From Microvirga lupini (lineage in GTDB: Bacteria; Pseudomonadota; Alphaproteobacteria; Rhizobiales; Beijerinckiaceae), in contig AZYE01000987.1 in the NCBI GenBank assembly GCA_000517005.1, positions 1-40,583 of the forward strand: DNA of 40,583 nt. The letters are read 5' to 3'. A program made the translations under genes and the position numbers. Below, piece after piece: positions 31,861 through 40,533 of this stretch. The stretch's first letter is position 1. Each line of letters begins with the position of its first letter. The notes under the pieces were generated by a model, which saw only the letters and a program-made list of their open reading frames with translations, did no database searches and was not told the origin of the DNA.

Positions 31861-33303
31861 ATGCCAAGCAACACCAACACTGCTGTCCAAATTCTTATGA
31901 CCGATGCCCTAAATGCGATCAGGCCAAGCGTCCTCATTGAAAAGGCACTCGGTCTGCTGGAGCCAAAGCGCGGCAAGTGGAACGGACGCAAGAAATTAAC
32001 AGAGGAAGAGGCGATTGCGGTCATGCGGGTAATTACCTCCATGGCAAAGCGTTATGGCCTAAAGCCGACCGTCGCCCTCGCCCGTGCCAAGACTGAAGGA
32101 GCGGCGGGAGCCACTTATAAATTCTTCCTCACGGAGGATGAGATGAGTGGCGTCGCGCCAATGCGTGCGCGAAATCGTCTAAATCTTACCTTGAAAACTC
32201 ATGTCGAAAGCGTTCGCTATCTGGTGAGAGCAGCACGAGAGGCACACCACGAAGTCTCTTATCAGGATCTTCTTGATGAGATTGGAGCAGAGATACCGGA
32301 GTTTTTAGAGCAATTCCGGGCGGAACTCGCTGTTGATGAAAATATCGAGTTGGCAGAGGACCTTCAAAAAGTTGCTGATTGGCTATCTAGCCCACGCAGC
32401 GGCGTCGAGCTCGTGCGCTTCCTTCGCGAAGCCTACAGCGAAGGCCTCATCTTCAATCCTGAGACGGGAGAAATGGAGTCTGAAGGTGACGACGGTGATA
32501 CCGAAGTCTGGAATGCCCCGAGTATCCCGCTGATGATCCGGATCGTCGGCGAAGCGTCAGGCGAGCATCTGATCTTCGACGAGAGCGTCGAGGCGGAGAG
32601 ACGGGTGAAAAGGGCGAGTCGCCCGGGCAATCGTGTTGTCGCCTCTGCACAATGCTATCTTGCCTATCATGTCCACCTCCAAGCCCATCTCGACTCGTCA
32701 AGGCGAGCAATCGAGCTTACCTTCACCTTGAACCCTGTCACCTATGTCTCTGGGCCAATCACGGAAGACAAAAATTCGAAGTGGCTTAACAGCGCCAAGC
32801 GCCGCTACCAGATGATCAGGGGCTTCCTCGTTCCCGGCTGCCCGCGTCGTATTCCCGGTTCTGAGATACAGGTTCGGATGAGTGGCGATGTCACGGAACA
32901 CTGTACCGAATTGTTCTCGGATCAGTGGGATCGCTTCTATAGTGAGGAGCACGGATGGAACGACGAAGGGATGTATTATGGGTATTCCATTCCGGTCACG
33001 CCAGAAAACTGCCGTATTCTTCTCGAGGACAAGAACCGCTTCCGCTTAGACCGGCTCTTCTTTAAAGGGATCTCCGAGGAATCCATCCTCCCGCAAGAGG
33101 TTGAGCTCGAGGGCATAAAATCCAACAGCCTCCGGGATCGCTTCAATTGGGCTTTGTACAACACTGACAAGAAGACATCTCTCGCAGGTCAGCTTCTAAC
33201 CGAAGCAAAAAGACGTTGCGCGGCTCTGGAGGCGCATCAACTGCGCTCAGTTGCCGGGCTCCGGCGGCGCCAAATGGAATTCCGACGCTGGATGCGTGGA
33301 TGA
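31861..33303 (+). CDS. hypothetical protein, 480 residues
   Basis: Starts at ATG 31861 behind a strong but hairpin-sequestered AGGAGG. The N-terminal 80 residues are helical (KKLTEEEAIAVMRVITSMAKRYGLKP). A middle acidic stretch (about 185-220) includes a polar ESEGDDGDTE segment. The second half is beta-rich with Tyr/Trp-containing parts (FSDQWDRFYSEEHGW, about 355-369). I recognise no family and see no signal peptide or membrane segment. Codon use is less GC-biased than in the DISARM genes. The gene is convergent with a GmrSD-like gene and shares a terminator with it; functional links are unknown. Confidence 0.65.
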   Translation: MPSNTNTAVQILMTDALNAIRPSVLIEKALGLLEPKRGKWNGRKKLTEEEAIAVMRVITSMAKRYGLKPTVALARAKTEGAAGATYKFFLTEDEMSGVAPMRARNRLNLTLKTHVESVRYLVRAAREAHHEVSYQDLLDEIGAEIPEFLEQFRAELAVDENIELAEDLQKVADWLSSPRSGVELVRFLREAYSEGLIFNPETGEMESEGDDGDTEVWNAPSIPLMIRIVGEASGEHLIFDESVEAERRVKRASRPGNRVVASAQCYLAYHVHLQAHLDSSRRAIELTFTLNPVTYVSGPITEDKNSKWLNSAKRRYQMIRGFLVPGCPRRIPGSEIQVRMSGDVTEHCTELFSDQWDRFYSEEHGWNDEGMYYGYSIPVTPENCRILLEDKNRFRLDRLFFKGISEESILPQEVELEGIKSNSLRDRFNWALYNTDKKTSLAGQLLTEAKRRCAALEAHQLRSVAGLRRRQMEFRRWMRG

Positions 33304-33311
33304 GGTTAAGA

Positions 33312-33338
33312 AAAAGGCGGGGCTCAGCCCCGCCTTTT
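33312..33338. terminator. bidirectional intrinsic terminator
   Basis: AAAAGGCGGGGC (33312-33323) and GCCCCGCCTTTT (33327-33338) form a perfect 12-bp stem with a 3-nt loop. The A/T ends provide a U-run on both strands, so it can end both the 31861 gene and the convergent DUF262 gene. Confidence 0.9.
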
Positions 33339-33380
33339 GTGATTGACCGATTAGAGCTTGGTCATAGGTGCTTTAAGAGA

Positions 33381-35294
33381 TTAAGCTGTTACGGCCGCTG
33401 CTGGCGTCGGCCAAATCGCGACTGCACGTTCTGCTAGGTGGCGTCCCCGCTCTAGGATGGCTGTTTCATCCCAGCTGCTGCGTGAGGAAAACCATTTATT
33501 GAGTGCGAGCAAGCTCTCGTCCTCAAGGGCAGCCTTTTTGGCTTCGAATCCGCCATTGCTGAGCGAAATGTTTAGAGAGTCTGTCGTCAGTGTCAGATTA
33601 CCAACGGTATGAATAATGCGATCTCGTTCCGCAATCGCCAACGAAAGAGCTGGATCATTCGAACTGCGATCCAAAATACGGCCATCAGAAAGCGGCCAAT
33701 GAGTATCCCACGCTTTCGGCATGACGTGTTCAATCCATAAATTCTCTGGCCTGGCCATAGCCTCTGAGAACTTGCTCCGGCTCGCCAGCTCGAACTCCCA
33801 GAGGATGTCAGGCAAGCGCCCTCCTTTTGAGAACCAAATGTAGAGCGGGTTTGATAGAATCGCGACGCGCAGCTCATCATCAGACGGGAAGCGCACTGCG
33901 GGGCCAGTCTGATCAGCAAATGTCTGGGCAAACACGTCCGCTGATGGGCCATCTCGCAAGAAACGGGACGCAAGACGCTGGAAAACACCATTCAAATTCT
34001 TGTTGGTAAGCCCACAAATGGCACGCCGTACGACATAAGAGTACAACATGCGATAGATCAGCTTCGCCTCTGAAGGATTGAGGCCCGCCTCCTCAACCTG
34101 AAAGGCGACGGGATAAGCGCTTGTGATTTCCCACGCGGCAAGCTTAGTACCCAGCCAAGTCAGCGGCGAGCTGCTGTCCCCTTCACCTTCTAACGTTCGA
34201 TACGCAGGCGCGTATCGCGTGAGCGCCAAAAGTTCGTCTTCGACCCGCTCGAATCTTGGTTTCCCCTTTGGCCGAGCAAAGGCACGATATTCAGCATAGA
34301 GCTCGCGCATCGAAGTCGCCGTGCCGGTTTGCGCCATTAGGACATGGCTGAGGAAGTGGTCGATTCGTGGCCGTGATGGCCTCGCTCGTGGAGCAATCTG
34401 CTCCCAGAATGGCTCCTCGAACGTCCCCCACAACCTCTTATAGAGGCCTTCAGCGGCTTCACCCTGGCTCTCAGCTCGGTGAAAGATGTTGTTTCGGACA
34501 AGATCCATGGCGAGCAAGGGTTTTCCCTTGCTGTTAAGAGTCTCGAAGATCACTTGAGCATCATCACCCTCGCCAAGCGAGATGACGACCAGCTTCATGT
34601 GACTAAGCAGAGCTTGAAGTAAGGCGTGCAACCGGTTTGCGCCTAGCGTAGGGTCTGTGTCACCGTCTGGTTCATCGCCTATCTCACGTTGATCCACATC
34701 AGCTAGGCCATAAAGGACGTAATCATTGATCCTGTCGTATAGACGGTGGTACGCAGCGAGGGGTGTTGGTGCCGCCCCGGCACGCAAGGTGCCATTCTGG
34801 AAATAGTATTCCCGATATTTCGCTTGAAGGCCTTCACGTTTCAGCTCGATGATGTCGTGAACAAGGGTGCGGTCGGCCGGGGTCGGCGAAAGCTTGAAGC
34901 GAGCCAGCGGATCAATGTCTCCGCTCATTGTCTGATTGAACAGGTAGTTGTTGACACTCGCTCCAATCCCGTCAACACCGCGCGCTGCCGCCACCTCGCG
35001 CAATGCTGCAAGAAATAACTGAAATGTTGTAAGGCGCTGCTGCCCGTCGACGACTTGAATGCGTGGAGTTACGCCAACGCTATAGCCGTCCCCACCCGGG
35101 GCCAATATAAGCGCACCCATGTAGTGCTGAAATCTAGGCTGACCTTCGAGAGCCTCGTCAGCCTTTGCGACAACATCATGCCAGAACGGCGCGAGTTCGG
35201 CTTCTGTCCATTGATACTTGCGTTGATAGATTGGCACCATAAAGCGACGTGGATCGCGCAGAACCTCGTTCACAACATAATCTTTGGCGTCCAT
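33381..35294 (-). CDS. DUF262/DUF1524 protein, GmrSD/BrxU-like type IV restriction enzyme
   Basis: 637 residues from ATG 35294, with GGGGGAA upstream. The N-terminal DUF262 (GmrS-like, ParB-related NTPase fold) shows VPIYQRKYQW (about residues 18-27), VVDGQQRLTTFQLF (about 80) and IFETLNSKGKPL (about 247). The C-terminal DUF1524 (GmrD-like HNH nuclease) shows IEHVMPKAW (about 517) and HTVGNLTLTT with LNISLSN. Fused proteins of this kind restrict phage DNA with modified, often glucosylated, cytosines. The gene stands alone and is convergent with 31861, sharing the terminator at 33312. Confidence 0.85.
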   Translation of the reverse strand: MDAKDYVVNEVLRDPRRFMVPIYQRKYQWTEAELAPFWHDVVAKADEALEGQPRFQHYMGALILAPGGDGYSVGVTPRIQVVDGQQRLTTFQLFLAALREVAAARGVDGIGASVNNYLFNQTMSGDIDPLARFKLSPTPADRTLVHDIIELKREGLQAKYREYYFQNGTLRAGAAPTPLAAYHRLYDRINDYVLYGLADVDQREIGDEPDGDTDPTLGANRLHALLQALLSHMKLVVISLGEGDDAQVIFETLNSKGKPLLAMDLVRNNIFHRAESQGEAAEGLYKRLWGTFEEPFWEQIAPRARPSRPRIDHFLSHVLMAQTGTATSMRELYAEYRAFARPKGKPRFERVEDELLALTRYAPAYRTLEGEGDSSSPLTWLGTKLAAWEITSAYPVAFQVEEAGLNPSEAKLIYRMLYSYVVRRAICGLTNKNLNGVFQRLASRFLRDGPSADVFAQTFADQTGPAVRFPSDDELRVAILSNPLYIWFSKGGRLPDILWEFELASRSKFSEAMARPENLWIEHVMPKAWDTHWPLSDGRILDRSSNDPALSLAIAERDRIIHTVGNLTLTTDSLNISLSNGGFEAKKAALEDESLLALNKWFSSRSSWDETAILERGRHLAERAVAIWPTPAAAVTA

Positions 35295-35524
35295 AGTTCC
35301 CCCGCGGTGCCACAATAATTTCGGCATGCCAGCTGCACTGGCATAAGGTCCTAAAGACGAGCTAGTGGGATCTTAGTCAAGGGTTGTGCAACGAGCCTTC
35401 CGCTGATCTTGCAAAGTTATCGACAATGTCACTGGGCTATATCGCAAAGCACCTGCGGGTCTAGTTCCTTGAGGGCTTAAGGTGAAGATTCTCTGCAGTC
35501 TAAAATCACCAGTTCATTCAACAA

Positions 35525-35638
35525 TCCGTCTAGACGGAAGTGTATGTCAGTAAATCCACAGGATTTATGTCCTCAAGAATTCCTGTCATTCTATGGGTCC
35601 CCCTATGAAAAGTCGCTTAATGTTGCCAACTTGGCAAC
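35525..35638 (+). promoter_or_regulatory. two palindromic operator-like sites at the start of the mobile-element module
   Basis: TCCGTCTAGACGGA (35525-35538) is a perfect 14-bp palindrome that covers the bases just upstream of ATG 35544. GTTGCCAACTTGGCAAC (35622-35638) is a perfect 8-1-8 palindrome about 100 bp further on. Both precede the HTH gene at 35741 and may be its binding sites or those of an element repressor. The gap from 35328 to 35524 holds nothing else recognisable. Confidence 0.5.
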
Positions 35639-35744
35639 GAATACACAAGAGATGTTTGATAGACCTCTTGTAGAGCTATTGCGATCCGGAAAATCTCTAG
35701 CCATTGTTCCTGTGTCACTGGTTATTCAGGAGCTACAACGGTGA
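35544..35744 (+). CDS. possible small protein at the head of the element operon
   Basis: 66 residues from ATG 35544 to TGA 35742-35744, overlapping the GTG start of the next gene by four bases. Such coupling is used throughout this module, which favours a real gene. No family is recognised. Against it: a 17-bp palindrome sits inside the frame and the ribosome-binding site is weak (ACGGAAG). Confidence 0.4.
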   Translation: MSVNPQDLCPQEFLSFYGSPYEKSLNVANLATNTQEMFDRPLVELLRSGKSLAIVPVSLVIQELQR

Positions 35745-35944
35745 GCAAAGCGATGAGCGGGGCCCAGCCCGAGTTCTATTCCGTGACGGACGCTGCGACT
35801 GTCGCGGGCGTCTCACGCATGACGATCTACCGTGCTGCCGAACAGGGCGAGCTGCAGACGTTCAGGATCGGCAGGAAGGTTCTGATCAGACGGACGGACT
35901 TCCATACCTGGATCGAGAGCAAAGCGAGCGAGAGAGCGGCGTGA
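35741..35944 (+). CDS. excisionase-type helix-turn-helix protein
   Basis: 67 residues from GTG 35741, preceded by AGGAG at eight bases. FYSVTDAATVAGVSRMTIYRAAEQG and LQTFRIGRKVLIRRTDFHTWIES (each longer than a core motif; key parts SRMTIYRA and KVLIRR) give the HTH_17/excisionase pattern: a winged HTH with a basic wing. Proteins of this kind act as recombination directionality factors or small regulators in integrative elements. Its stop overlaps the start of the next gene (GTGA). Confidence 0.8.
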   Translation: MSKAMSGAQPEFYSVTDAATVAGVSRMTIYRAAEQGELQTFRIGRKVLIRRTDFHTWIESKASERAA

Positions 35945-36633
35945 GTGCACAACCAGACCTCCATACGGAAGAACTGACCTCCACGACTGAGGGAGACTCG
36001 AGAACGATCCTTGAGGGAACGCTTGCCATGCTCCGAGAAGACTTCGGCGACGACGTAACTCTGCACGACAAGTGGCGCCTGCTGCTGATCGCGGCACATG
36101 GCCTGCTTCTCCGAGAGGGCATTGATCCGCAGCTGGTCTCGCTGTTGGATCGTCTCCAGAGTGATCTGGCGGATCGCCAGCGTGGGATTCCTTCCGACCT
36201 CCTGGAAGCAATCAATAAGCCTGCCTCGCGCCCCCGGGGCTTATCAGCCCACTGGGAGGCGAAAGCCGCTCTGGTGATTGCACTTGAAGCCCAGCGGGCA
36301 GGTGGAGGAACGTTTGCTGCTGCCGCACTGAAGGTGCACCAGGACTTCGGTCTGCCCGACTTCACCGGGAAGAACGGCAGCTCCGTTCTCGCATGGCGGG
36401 ATCAGCTCTCCCGACCGCCAGGGGATAAGGCGCCCCGAGACGGCCAGCACTGGAGCATCCTCGAGGAAGGCCGAGCCGAGATTGCTCCCTACAAGGATCG
36501 GCGCGCCCCTGAGTGCGCGGAAAATCTCGGTCGGATCTATGAAGGGTGGCTCAGACAAGCCTACGCGCTGCTCCCCGACAAGACCCCGGAATTTCCCCCG
36601 CTGTTTTTCCGGAGTGATCGCATGGTTGTGTGA
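35941..36633 (+). CDS. hypothetical protein of the element module
   Basis: 230 residues from GTG 35941, overlapping the upstream stop. The frame is open back to 35704 but that part overlaps the excisionase-like gene in another frame. Mostly helical, with LHDKWRLLLIAAHGLLLREGID (core about residues 42-62) and a central segment SAHWEAKAALVIALEAQRAGGG. No domain is recognised. The tight overlaps on both sides show that it is translated with the HTH genes that flank it. Confidence 0.6.
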   Translation: MSAQPDLHTEELTSTTEGDSRTILEGTLAMLREDFGDDVTLHDKWRLLLIAAHGLLLREGIDPQLVSLLDRLQSDLADRQRGIPSDLLEAINKPASRPRGLSAHWEAKAALVIALEAQRAGGGTFAAAALKVHQDFGLPDFTGKNGSSVLAWRDQLSRPPGDKAPRDGQHWSILEEGRAEIAPYKDRRAPECAENLGRIYEGWLRQAYALLPDKTPEFPPLFFRSDRMVV

Positions 36634-36932
36634 GGGCGATGACGATGACGTTCCTTCCATCCCATAGGCCCAAGGTGCAGATCCTGCTCACCACGCCTGA
36701 GGCAGCCCAGCATCTCGGCTACACGGCCGAGACGCTGAGGTCCTGGCGCAAGCGTGGTGAAGGACCTCCGTGGATCAGGCAGGGCTCAAGTGTCCGGTAT
36801 GTGCTGGACGAGCTGCTGGCCTGGGAAGCGAGGACCTCTCGGATGCGCGGATACTGCATTAGGGTGGTCCCACGCGAGATGGGTGGGAACGTGATCGACA
36901 TCAACGAATGGCGGCTGCGAAGCCGCAAATAG
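36630..36932 (+). CDS. helix-turn-helix DNA-binding protein (HTH_17 / AlpA-like)
   Basis: 100 residues from GTG 36630, overlapping the upstream stop; ATG 36639 or 36645 may be the true start. LLTTPEAAQHLGYTAETLRSWRKRGEGPPW, with key elements EAAQHLG and TLRSWRKRG, is the small MerR-like HTH found in phage and satellite regulators. YVLDELLAWE follows. The C-terminal 30 residues are basic. It is the second HTH protein of the module and may control the replication genes downstream. Confidence 0.75.
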   Translation: MRAMTMTFLPSHRPKVQILLTTPEAAQHLGYTAETLRSWRKRGEGPPWIRQGSSVRYVLDELLAWEARTSRMRGYCIRVVPREMGGNVIDINEWRLRSRK

Positions 36933-36962
36933 AAACCGCCCCCGAGATGGCTTCCCGAGAGC

Positions 36963-36996
36963 GGCAGAAACAGTCTTAAGCACCTGTTTTTCTGCC
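36963..36996. repeat. imperfect hairpin after the HTH gene
   Basis: GGCAGAAACAG (36963-36973) pairs with CTGTTTTTCTGCC (36984-36996) leaving two extra T in the second arm. It lies between the HTH gene and the SpoVG-like gene and might terminate part of the transcription or protect the mRNA. Confidence 0.35.
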
Positions 36997-37046
36997 CGAT
37001 CTAGCGGACGCCGTCAAGGATAGGCACAGCACGTCGGGCTACTATC

Positions 37047-37370
37047 ATGCCATCTATTCTGAATTTTCGCCCCCACCGGGGCGGAACGACCTTGCGCGGG
37101 TTCTTCGACCTTCGAGTCAGCGATCCTGATCTGATCATCCGCAACTTCATGATCCACGAGAAAGGCGGCAGCCGCTGGATCGCAGCACCAGGCGTGCCTC
37201 AACTAAACAAGGACGGCACCGTCAAAACGGGCCGCAATGGCAAGCCGGAGTACGCGCAGATCATCAGCGGCATCGACGCCAAAGCGTGGAAGCAACTCAC
37301 AGATCGCGCCGTCGCAGCTCTCGCGGAATCTCACCCAGATGCGTTCGACATGACGGGAGGCAGATCATGA
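37047..37370 (+). CDS. small protein with SpoVG-like pattern
   Basis: 107 residues from ATG 37047. The central part LRGFFDLRVSDPDLIIRNFMI (key: LRGFFD, IIRNFMIHE) followed by KGGSRWIAAPG is the strand order seen in SpoVG and related phage/ICE proteins, which bind nucleic acid. The C-terminal 35 residues form a helix (AWKQLTDRAVAALAES). Its stop overlaps the ATG of the primase-helicase gene (ATGA), so the two are translationally coupled and may act together in replication. Confidence 0.6.
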   Translation: MPSILNFRPHRGGTTLRGFFDLRVSDPDLIIRNFMIHEKGGSRWIAAPGVPQLNKDGTVKTGRNGKPEYAQIISGIDAKAWKQLTDRAVAALAESHPDAFDMTGGRS

Positions 37371-40279
37371 GTGTGTCTCCCGAACGATCTGTGATGAGCC
37401 GCGACAAGATCGAGCAGGCTCGCGCCCAGATGTACAGCAACGGCTACCAGCCGGTCCCTGTGTATGGTCTGGAGGCTGGCGGCAAGAAACCGATGGGAGC
37501 ACAGTGGCAGAACAAGACCGAGCTGCCTGCATGGTGCCCGGATGCGCCCAACACCGGCATCAACTGTCGGGGCCTGCGCGCTATTGACATCGACGTAGAC
37601 GAGCTCGACGCGGCAGGCATCAGGGCTCTGGTTGAGACCCGCCTCGGCCCGGCTCCAGTCCGGGTACGCTCGAACTCCGGCCGCTCTCTGCTGCTCTACC
37701 GGGCCGCACAAGGCGAGCCCAGAAAGCGCATGTGCCCACTTGATTACAAGCCGCCGCCTGCGCCAGGCGAAAAGCCTCCGCGTGTCGACAAAGTCGAAGT
37801 CCTCGGCAAAGGCCAACAGTTTGTCGCCCACGGCATTCACGAGACTGGTGTTCTGCTCGAATGGTCGGGCTCCTCACCGTTCGACACGCCGCGTGACAAG
37901 CTGACAGCTGTCACCGAGGAGCAGATCGAGGCGTTGCTCGACGAGATCTTCGAGCGGTTCGCTACACCAGCCGCTAAGGCAAAAGAGGCCGCCAGAACGA
38001 CCTCCGAACGCGTCATGCCCATCAATGATAACTGTAGCTTGTCTGACGCAGGCCTGGACCGCGCCTGGGCCAAGGCGCGACTGCAAGGCGAGATGCAGGA
38101 GCTGGCTCAGACCGGTGAAGGCGGACGCAACGACCGCCTGAACCGTGCAGTGTTCAACTGCGCTCAGTGTGTGCCGCTCAACTTGTTGACCGAGGGTGAG
38201 ATTGTGGCGGCGGCCGAGGAGGCGTGCCGGATGAACGGCCTCGCGATGGACAGGGAAAGCGGTGGCATGTCTGGCGTGCAGAAAACCATCGCGAGCGCGA
38301 TGAAGGAGGGCAAAGCGAACCCTTACCCTCTTGAGCAGGTCGAGGCCCGACGCTGGACGCGGCACTCGGAGCAGGCCACGAGAGGGGCGTCGCCTTCATC
38401 CGAGGACGTCAGGCTGAGTGGGAGCCAGACACTGCTCAACTCGCACGCGCTCAAGAACCTGCCGGATTGGTACCCCCAGCTATTCAAGACGGTGATCCCT
38501 CTGGATGGCGGCGGGCTTGAAGGAACGGATGACGACAAGGTCGTGATCACGGCTACCGCCAATGGCATCTCGGGAGGCATCCTGCCCATTGATCTTGTGG
38601 CCGAACAGCTCGGGATGTCACGCGATGAGGCTGCCGACCAACTGGCGCAATGGCTCGAGTTCGAGTTGGAGCCAGACCAGAACGCAGCCCTACGCGCCAG
38701 GTCCAAGGCCAAGCAAGAGCGTAAGGCCAAGATGCGCAAGGTTTACGAGGACGCCAAGGGCGATCGCGCAACAATCCCCTATCACGCTCATGCGTTCACT
38801 TTGGCGGCAGAGCAATCCGAAAAGGCGATCCTGGCCCGCAACAAGGACGTCCTCGTGCGTGGCGGTGCACTCGTGAGGCCTGTGGTCTGCCCGGCGGAGG
38901 GAGCTCATGGGAAGCCAACAAAGGCCGTCGAGCTCAAGAAGATCACCTTGTCGATCATGAAGAGCCTTATGGATAGTGCGGCCGTGTACATGAAGCCAGG
39001 ATCAGGGGACGGACCCGAGTGGGTGCCGACGTTCGCTCCCACGGAGGTTGCGGCATTGATCCTCGACCGCGTCGGGTACTGGTCGTTTCCGGAGGTTGTG
39101 GGTGCTATTGCCTGCCCGACCTTGAGGCCAGATGGCTCCTTGCTCTCGGCAGAGGGCTATGACCCCGCAACACGGCTCTACTTGGTGGGTGGTGTTGACC
39201 TACCGCCGCTCCCCGAAAAGCCGACCAAGGCTGACGCCGAGGCCTCGCTCGCCCGGCTGAACGCGCTGCTGGACGACTTTCCGTTCGTGGATGAGGGCAG
39301 TCGCTCTGTGGCCCTCTCGGCCTTGATCTCACCGGTGTTGCGAGGCGTGCTGCCGCGGGCGCCGATCCACGCAGTCACTGCGCCAACTGCGGGGACCGGC
39401 AAGTCCTTCCTGCTCGATCTTGGCTCAATCATTGCGACGGGGTTTCCCTGTGCCGTGCAATCGGTTGGACCGGATGACGCCGAAACGGAAAAGCGCCTTG
39501 TCGGCTCAATTCTGGCCGGACGGCCGATCATCTGCCTGGACAACATCAATGCCGTGTTTGGCAGCGACTTCCTGTGCCAGATCGCAACTCAGGCGCGGGT
39601 TGAGGTCCGGCCTCTTGGGGGCAGCGATAAGATCGATGTTGAACCCAGAATGACGATCTTCGCGAATGGGAACAACATGGTTCTAACGGGCGATCTGACT
39701 CGACGCGCGATTGTGGCTCGCCTTGATGCCGCGGTCGAAGATCCCCACAAGCGCCAGTTCAAAGGCGATCCCGCCGGCGACATCATGCGGGACCGCGGGC
39801 AGTACGTCGCCGATGCGATCACCATCGTGCGGGCCTATATCGCGGCCGGCAGGCCGGGGAAGCTCCCAAAGCTCGCCTCCTTCGACGTATGGTCCGACAA
39901 CGTTCGCTCCGCCCTGGTGTGGCTGGGCTGCGCCGACCCGTGCGATACGATGGAGCGAGTGCGCGACGACGATCCTGAACGGGCTAAGGCTGTCGCGTTC
40001 TTTGAGGCCTGGAAGAAAGAGCTCGGCACCGACGGCGAGTACAAGGTCAAGGATCTCATTCAGGCCGCCACATCCACCCTCGAGGATCACGACTGCCCTT
40101 TGCTGCGGGAAGCCATCACGGCCATTGCCTGGCGCCGCGGACAGATGGATGCCCAGGCGCTTGGGATCTGGCTCGATCGGTATCGGGATCGCGTGATCAG
40201 CGATCTGCAGCTCACGCATGGTCAGAAGATTGGCGGAAGCCGTCGGTGGCTCATGCGGCAGGTCGAGAGGGGGGCGTAA
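37367..40279 (+). CDS. primase-polymerase / helicase replication protein of a mobile element
   Basis: 970 residues from ATG 37367, which overlaps the previous stop; the longer frame to 37286 is out of context. The N-terminal archaeo-eukaryotic-type primase (prim-pol) domain shows GYQPVPVYGLEAGGKKP, GINCRGLRAIDIDVDE (catalytic acidic residues at about 70-76) and VRSNSGRSLLLY. The C-terminal half has an SF3/DnaB-like ATPase core: APTAGTGKSFLLDL (Walker A, about 672-685), RPIICLDNI (Walker B, about 722-730) and MTIFANGNNM (sensor 1). Such fusions initiate replication of integrated plasmids, satellites and phages. The next gene starts within its stop (TAATG). Confidence 0.85.
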   Translation: MSVSPERSVMSRDKIEQARAQMYSNGYQPVPVYGLEAGGKKPMGAQWQNKTELPAWCPDAPNTGINCRGLRAIDIDVDELDAAGIRALVETRLGPAPVRVRSNSGRSLLLYRAAQGEPRKRMCPLDYKPPPAPGEKPPRVDKVEVLGKGQQFVAHGIHETGVLLEWSGSSPFDTPRDKLTAVTEEQIEALLDEIFERFATPAAKAKEAARTTSERVMPINDNCSLSDAGLDRAWAKARLQGEMQELAQTGEGGRNDRLNRAVFNCAQCVPLNLLTEGEIVAAAEEACRMNGLAMDRESGGMSGVQKTIASAMKEGKANPYPLEQVEARRWTRHSEQATRGASPSSEDVRLSGSQTLLNSHALKNLPDWYPQLFKTVIPLDGGGLEGTDDDKVVITATANGISGGILPIDLVAEQLGMSRDEAADQLAQWLEFELEPDQNAALRARSKAKQERKAKMRKVYEDAKGDRATIPYHAHAFTLAAEQSEKAILARNKDVLVRGGALVRPVVCPAEGAHGKPTKAVELKKITLSIMKSLMDSAAVYMKPGSGDGPEWVPTFAPTEVAALILDRVGYWSFPEVVGAIACPTLRPDGSLLSAEGYDPATRLYLVGGVDLPPLPEKPTKADAEASLARLNALLDDFPFVDEGSRSVALSALISPVLRGVLPRAPIHAVTAPTAGTGKSFLLDLGSIIATGFPCAVQSVGPDDAETEKRLVGSILAGRPIICLDNINAVFGSDFLCQIATQARVEVRPLGGSDKIDVEPRMTIFANGNNMVLTGDLTRRAIVARLDAAVEDPHKRQFKGDPAGDIMRDRGQYVADAITIVRAYIAAGRPGKLPKLASFDVWSDNVRSALVWLGCADPCDTMERVRDDDPERAKAVAFFEAWKKELGTDGEYKVKDLIQAATSTLEDHDCPLLREAITAIAWRRGQMDAQALGIWLDRYRDRVISDLQLTHGQKIGGSRRWLMRQVERGA

Positions 40280-40533
40280 TGGCTCCCCTCACCAAGCATG
40301 GGGAAGGTGGACTTGGTGGACCAGGTGGACTTCTCCAACTCAAAAAACGCGCGGAAAACCTTACCGCAATGATGTTCATAACACTGGGCGATCCGACGGT
40401 AGAAGGAGTTCAGAAGGTCCACCTCAGTCCCCCAGGTCCACCTCGGCAGCCTTCCTGCAGGGCTGTCGCCCCCTTGCAATGGCATGCTCCTTCGCACGCT
40501 CTGGGCGCGCACGCGCGGGAGACTCAACAATGA
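40279..40533 (+). CDS. small protein encoded across iteron-like repeats
   Basis: 84 residues from ATG 40279, overlapping the TAA of the primase gene. The peptide begins MAPLTKHGEGGLGGPGG, then LLQLKKRAENLTAMMF; the C-terminal part is Pro/His-rich. No domain is recognised. The coding sequence contains three direct and two inverted copies of a GGTGGAC core, so the DNA itself may be the functional object. Stop TGA 40531-40533 overlaps the next start. Confidence 0.5.
   Translation: MAPLTKHGEGGLGGPGGLLQLKKRAENLTAMMFITLGDPTVEGVQKVHLSPPGPPRQPSCRAVAPLQWHAPSHALGAHARETQQ
40306..40442. repeat. GGTGGAC iteron-like repeats, candidate replication origin
   Basis: GGTGGACTT (40306-40314), GGTGGACCA (40315-40323) and GGTGGACTT (40324-40332) are head-to-tail 9-mers. 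GGTCCACC in inverse orientation follows at 40416-40423 and 40435-40442. The roughly 80 bp between the two groups is richer in A+T, with CAAAAAAC and GGAAAACC. The arrangement directly after a primase-helicase gene resembles the origin of a self-replicating element. Confidence 0.45.

Noticed and set aside
40306..40332. Possible CRISPR-like repeats
   Set aside because: The repeats are 9 bp and contiguous with no spacers; an iteron arrangement fits better. No CRISPR array or cas gene is present in the window.
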